This document shows positions 60,501-64,000 of a DNA stretch of 64,000 nucleotides, piece after piece. The notes under the pieces were generated by a model, which saw only the letters and a program-made list of their open reading frames with translations, was not told where the DNA came from and did not search any database. Each line of letters starts with the position of its first letter. Position 1 is the first letter of the stretch. Source of the DNA: Diploscapter coronatus (taxonomy: Eukaryota; Nematoda; Chromadorea; Rhabditida; Rhabditidae); assembly GCA_964036155.1 (NCBI GenBank), contig OZ038422.1:4983201-5047200 (forward strand). The letters are read 5' to 3'. The position numbers and the translations under genes are program-made.

Positions 60501-60920
60501 AAGTATACCATTTAGAAATATTAGAGAACGCTATCAGCGTGAAATAATTTTTAATGAAATGAAAGCCAACACACAGTGCTTTTCGTGAAATATTGTTGGG
60601 AATAAAACCTGATGACGTTTTTCTTTTCTCTTCTTTTATCCTATTTTACAATTCAAGATTGTTGAATTTTGCGTAAAATCTCTTTGAAACTACCTAAAGC
60701 ATTATTCCAAGTGTCTCATCGAGCATACCTTTATTCGATTCAGGTTCGTGACGTGCAATTCTTCTTGGTAGACAGATTCGAGAACTCGCGGAAGGATCGA
60801 GCTCGACCCTTCTTCTATCACTTCACGACTGCGGTCGACACTGAGAACATTCGACGAGTGTTCCGCGACGTGAGGGAAACCATTCTCGAGCAGAATCTGG
60901 CTACCCTCATGATGCAATAG
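57596..60920 (+). CDS. gpa-12: Heterotrimeric G protein alpha subunit, G12/13 class
   Basis: Membrane-associated GTPase of 379 residues that couples GPCRs to Rho signalling; in C. elegans the single G12-class subunit is GPA-12. Exons: 57596-57642, 59151-59262, 59306-59434, 59509-59609, 59650-59779, 59824-60008, 60049-60115, 60307-60498, 60744-60920. The first intron is 1.5 kb. G motifs are all present: P-loop GSGESGKST, switch [11 protein letters not shown], switch [21 protein letters not shown] at G4, and TTAVDTENI at the G5 end. [20 protein letters not shown] and the C-terminus NLATLMMQ mark the G12/13 class. The N-terminus has adjacent cysteines (VFCCAQG), likely palmitoylated, and no N-terminal myristoylation glycine. 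The C-terminal region also fits in length. Confidence 0.93.
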
Positions 60921-63048
60921 AAGAAGACGAAGTTAGTCTTTTAGAGAGAAAAAATGATTTGTAGAATTGTAAAAATATTGAAACTTGATTAATTGACTAT
61001 GAAGATTGGCCATTTTTGTTTTTTTACAACTCTGAAGCATTTTTTAAATTTATTGAGAAATTTAAGAGAAGTTATGAATATTGAATACACAAATTCTATC
61101 ATCTGAAATCACTTAAATTTTTGCAAATTTGATCTTAAATCGTAATTTAATTATTGACTCGCTGTTATTCGCAGCACAATGACGATCTTTACTATTGATA
61201 GGAAAATTTATTCCTTTGTAAAAATAGAAACTGAATCCTGATAACACATTTTAATAAAAGCGCAAGTAATTATTTTTGGATTCAGTTTAGAAACTTTGTA
61301 CACGATAATCCCATATTCAATCCACTACTCATTACAATGGTGCAGTTTCCAAATGCTGAAACGAGTTCAGAGATTATATAATTATTCATTTCTATTTTCC
61401 TGTTTTTTGATAAATAGCCATACAATAATGTGAATAATAAATATTGCTTTTCACAACTATGCCATATTGAATGTTTCACGTTTCTATGTTCTGTTCTGAT
61501 TTTCACAGAAGAAGCTAAGTGCGTCCAAAACAATGCTTTTGCGTCTTTGCATCAAACTATGCGGTCTGCATTGATTTTCTAAAAATTCACACATTTATTG
61601 CCAATTTTACAGCACGAAATTTTCCCTTCGCTTTTTCGGTCAGTCAAAGTCGAAATTATTTTGATTTGAATTTCAGTTGTCCAAACACTTGGTTCATCTA
61701 GAAAGAGGATGTTTACGATATTTGCTTTTTGAGTAAGGACATTTGTTGTGCCAGCCACGGAATCGAATTATTGAATCATCAGCATTCATTGATGATGGGA
61801 TTCAAAATGATAGGTGCTATGATTTCACAAAATTTGTCCAAAATCATTTAGATTTTCAGGACAGTTATCCGTGTTTTACAATATTTTAGCTTTACGTCAT
61901 CTTCGTGCATTTTCCACAATTTTGCTCGAAACTTTTGAGAAACCCTCATTTTCAACTTTGGATTATAAATTTCGTTGAAAACCTCTGCAAAATCCTTTCT
62001 CTGCCCATTTTATCGACCAATCTGCCCTCTGCCCTGAGGCGTTTTCAATCTGCCAGCCGTTTTTCCTCCACATTCTACACGTTCGCTGCCAGCTCGAGCC
62101 GATCATTTATTCATTTCTGCGCTCTTTTCACCTCTCAATATCCCTTACTCTCTCATCCATATTCCCATGTCAAAGCCACCAATATTTTCTCACATTTGTT
62201 TTGTAACAATTTGACTGATTTTCCTTCTCTTTGATCCCCTCTGACTATGTTCTCAACATCTTTTTCCCATCAATCGACCTTTCAAACGAGATAAAACCAA
62301 TTATCTTCGCTGATTTATTGAAATACCTCTGACATGATTTTATCTATCACATTGTGTCGCTGATTTTGATTACTAAATCAAGCCGTCCACTCATTAAAAA
62401 TCTCAGAGTCATTTTTTATCCAACCCATTGACGCCTAGACTTCTTTCTCTTTCATTGGGTTATTCTTCAAATTGACAATTTGTCTGCCAGAATCAAAAAT
62501 TTCTATCCACATCAAGGAAAAATCCTATTCCATTTAACATATCTTCGGATCTATAAAAAAAAAAAAACTTTATGTTTTCAAACCCTCTATTTCACTCGTT
62601 CTTATTTCGAACTCAGATTTTTCATATGTTCGTAATTCTGTTTTGTAATAGTATCTGTTCCGTTTCTGTGCTTGTTTCTGCCTCAAAATCGTATGACTAC
62701 GAACGTGAACATCTTCTGCGACTCGTTCAGTCATCCATATCGAATATCACCGAATTTCTCGTTCTTCTACTCGATTTGTTCCTATTTATTTTGCCTAATC
62801 TTTTTCGTTCTAGAAATTTTTACCCTCCTGCATATTCTGCTGGAGATTGGATAGGGTATAAAGTGTTGTTGGCTGATCGGATTTCACGCACTTCGCGTCT
62901 TCGGCAGCAGACTCATTGTCTCTCTGTCAGCCACAACACACATCACGCACAGCACTTTGCCGAACTGCTTGACTCAGTCGATTCAGCAACCAATTCTTCA
63001 TTCGAAAGAACGCTTATTTCCTAAATATTCTTTTATAACAGTTGCTTC
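60921..63048. other. Intergenic region, pyrimidine-rich right half
   Basis: The plus-strand open frames at 61905-62234 and 62572-63024 lie in T/C-rich DNA with Phe/Ser/Leu-biased translations and no splice or family support. AATAAA at about 61253 (AATAAAAG) could end the Galpha transcript. No RNA gene seen. Confidence 0.4.
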
Positions 63049-64000
63049 ATGAAGTTGCCACGGATAAATAACATGCTGCATTATAAATCTGCAGCTCTTC
63101 TTATTGCCATCATAGTGATGTTTGCAGTGGTAAGATTTGAGTAATTTATGAAAATAAATAAGATATCCAAAAATTGTCGGATTTGCGCAAAATGACTATT
63201 TGGATATCTCAAACCCTAAGCCATGCGAAATAGAGTAGAGATGGTATAAAAAGGATCTTTTTTCAAAACTATTTCGCATAGCTTGAAGACACTATGTTTC
63301 CAAGTTGCATGCAAAATGATGTAGATTTTCGGTGATTATATTACGAAATCAAATCGAACTTTTCAGCGAAATATCTTCATTGAAATTTTCAGGCATCAGC
63401 CATGATGCTGCTTATATTCCAACCAAATCATTGCGAGATCGGCACACCAGCATTTTACCAGGTTCATAATTTGTACAGGATGTGCTAAAATAATAATTGT
63501 GCTATTTTCATCTATATTTGAATACGAATCTATCTTGTACGTGAATGTACCCGAGAGATCCACTTTCATCGATAATTTTAGTTCATCAAGAGGATAACAC
63601 GTGTTACAATCATAAAACCAATATCCAGCTCATAATTTTAGTGCACCCAATAGTTTTTATTTTCCATGCTTTAATTCGACTGCTTTAGCTATACATCCCG
63701 CTATTTTTGGTGAACAACATTTTTATTACGATTATGGCATTTTTGTATTGGATCGTGGTGGAGAAGCGCGACGAGGGCAGAATTCGAGCCCTCAGCCCAA
63801 ACAGGTATTTTTAACGAATAGAAATTTTTCTACATTCGATAATATGATGATAAGTCATGAAAATTATGTAAGATGTATACCTAAACAATGGGTACGTATT
63901 AAATTCCTTTTTTATGATTTGTTATGAAATCCATTAAAACGAATTTTGCGAGCTTCGATTTTCCGTAAACTTTTTCTGATTTTTGCTGATCAGCTGGCTT
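63049..64000 (+). CDS. Small multi-pass membrane protein, 5' part (partial)
   Basis: Unrecognised. Exons 63049-63129, 63393-63461 and 63689-63804 join in phase, and the gene runs off the right edge (a possible next acceptor is TGATCAG at 63993). The protein starts MKLPRINNMLHYKSAALLIA. It has one hydrophobic segment across the exon 1-2 join (AALLIAIIVMFAVASAMMLL) and a second in exon 3 (LYIPLFLVNNIFITIMAFLY), then a charged stretch EKRDEGRIRALSPN. Intron 1 holds a small GCGAAATAG hairpin. Confidence 0.55.
63221..63290. repeat. Small GCGAAATAG hairpin element
   Basis: AAGCCATGCGAAATAGAGTA is partly mirrored by AAACTATTTCGCATAGCTTG about 35 bases later. The spacer (GGTATAAAAAGG) resembles the TATAAAAG of the larger family members at 29941 and 41966. 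Confidence 0.55.

Noticed and set aside
62572..63024. 150-codon plus-strand open frame, and the one at 61905-62234
   Set aside because: Pyrimidine-rich DNA gives long stop-poor frames; no domain, signal or splice structure supports them.
1..64000. Search for CRISPR arrays, rRNA, tRNA genes, bacterial operons or Shine-Dalgarno sites
   Set aside because: Spliced eukaryotic DNA; no such structures seen. The only tRNA-like sequence is the SINE head near 5030.

Overview
The window looks like chromosomal DNA from a nematode. The genes are split by many short introns, mostly 40-60 bases, ending in TTTCAG, TTTTAG or similar. The gene content also fits: a tyrosinase with ShK (SXC) domains, a cluster of secreted C-type lectins, a Galpha12/13 subunit of the GPA-12 type, a TGF-beta receptor kinase and a scramblase. 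Most real exons are shorter than the usual ORF cut-off, so the gene models here were built by hand from splice signals, phase continuity and protein-family patterns. Nothing was checked against transcripts or databases. Exon coordinates should be good to a few bases where phase closes; ends and first exons are less certain.

Layout from left to right: (1) 1-2037, + strand, the 3' part of an SLC16-type monocarboxylate transporter; (2) 2419-3097, + strand, a small unrecognised spliced gene; (3) 3220-4508, - strand, a phospholipid scramblase; (4) 5.0-6.7 kb, a tRNA-like SINE and a palindromic element; (5) 6811-14524, + strand, a tyrosinase whose reading frame continues through ShK domains, a Pro/Thr linker and an unfamiliar helical region, with a 1.3-kb foldback element in one intron; (6) 14.5-16.8 kb, repeats; (7) 16.8-31.0 kb, four two-domain C-type lectin genes, the outer two lying in the arms of a roughly 3-kb inverted segmental duplication; (8) 31.0-33.9 kb, no clear gene, with some broken reading frames; (9) 33980-36700, + strand, a perforin-2 (MPEG1)-like MACPF membrane protein; (10) 36928-41081, - strand, a secreted Tyr/Ser/Gln/Pro/Gly-rich protein with a C-terminal cysteine module; (11) 41799-42813, + strand, a Ly-6/uPAR-type small protein; (12) 43819-44441, + strand, a small unrecognised protein; (13) 47808-51670, + strand, a TGF-beta receptor serine/threonine kinase; (14) 52243-54758, - strand, a coiled-coil protein with a possible CCDC66/CSPP1 resemblance; (15) 57596-60920, + strand, Galpha12/13; (16) 63049 to the right edge, + strand, the start of a small membrane protein.

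No operon is evident. Several genes share an extracellular or surface-defence flavour (C-type lectins, MPEG1-like pore former, tyrosinase-ShK, Ly-6, Tyr-rich secreted protein), but the sequence gives no evidence that they work as one pathway. The kinase and the Galpha subunit are conserved signalling genes. Non-autonomous inverted-repeat elements are unusually dense: at least seven kinds, several inside introns or within about 150 bases of genes.
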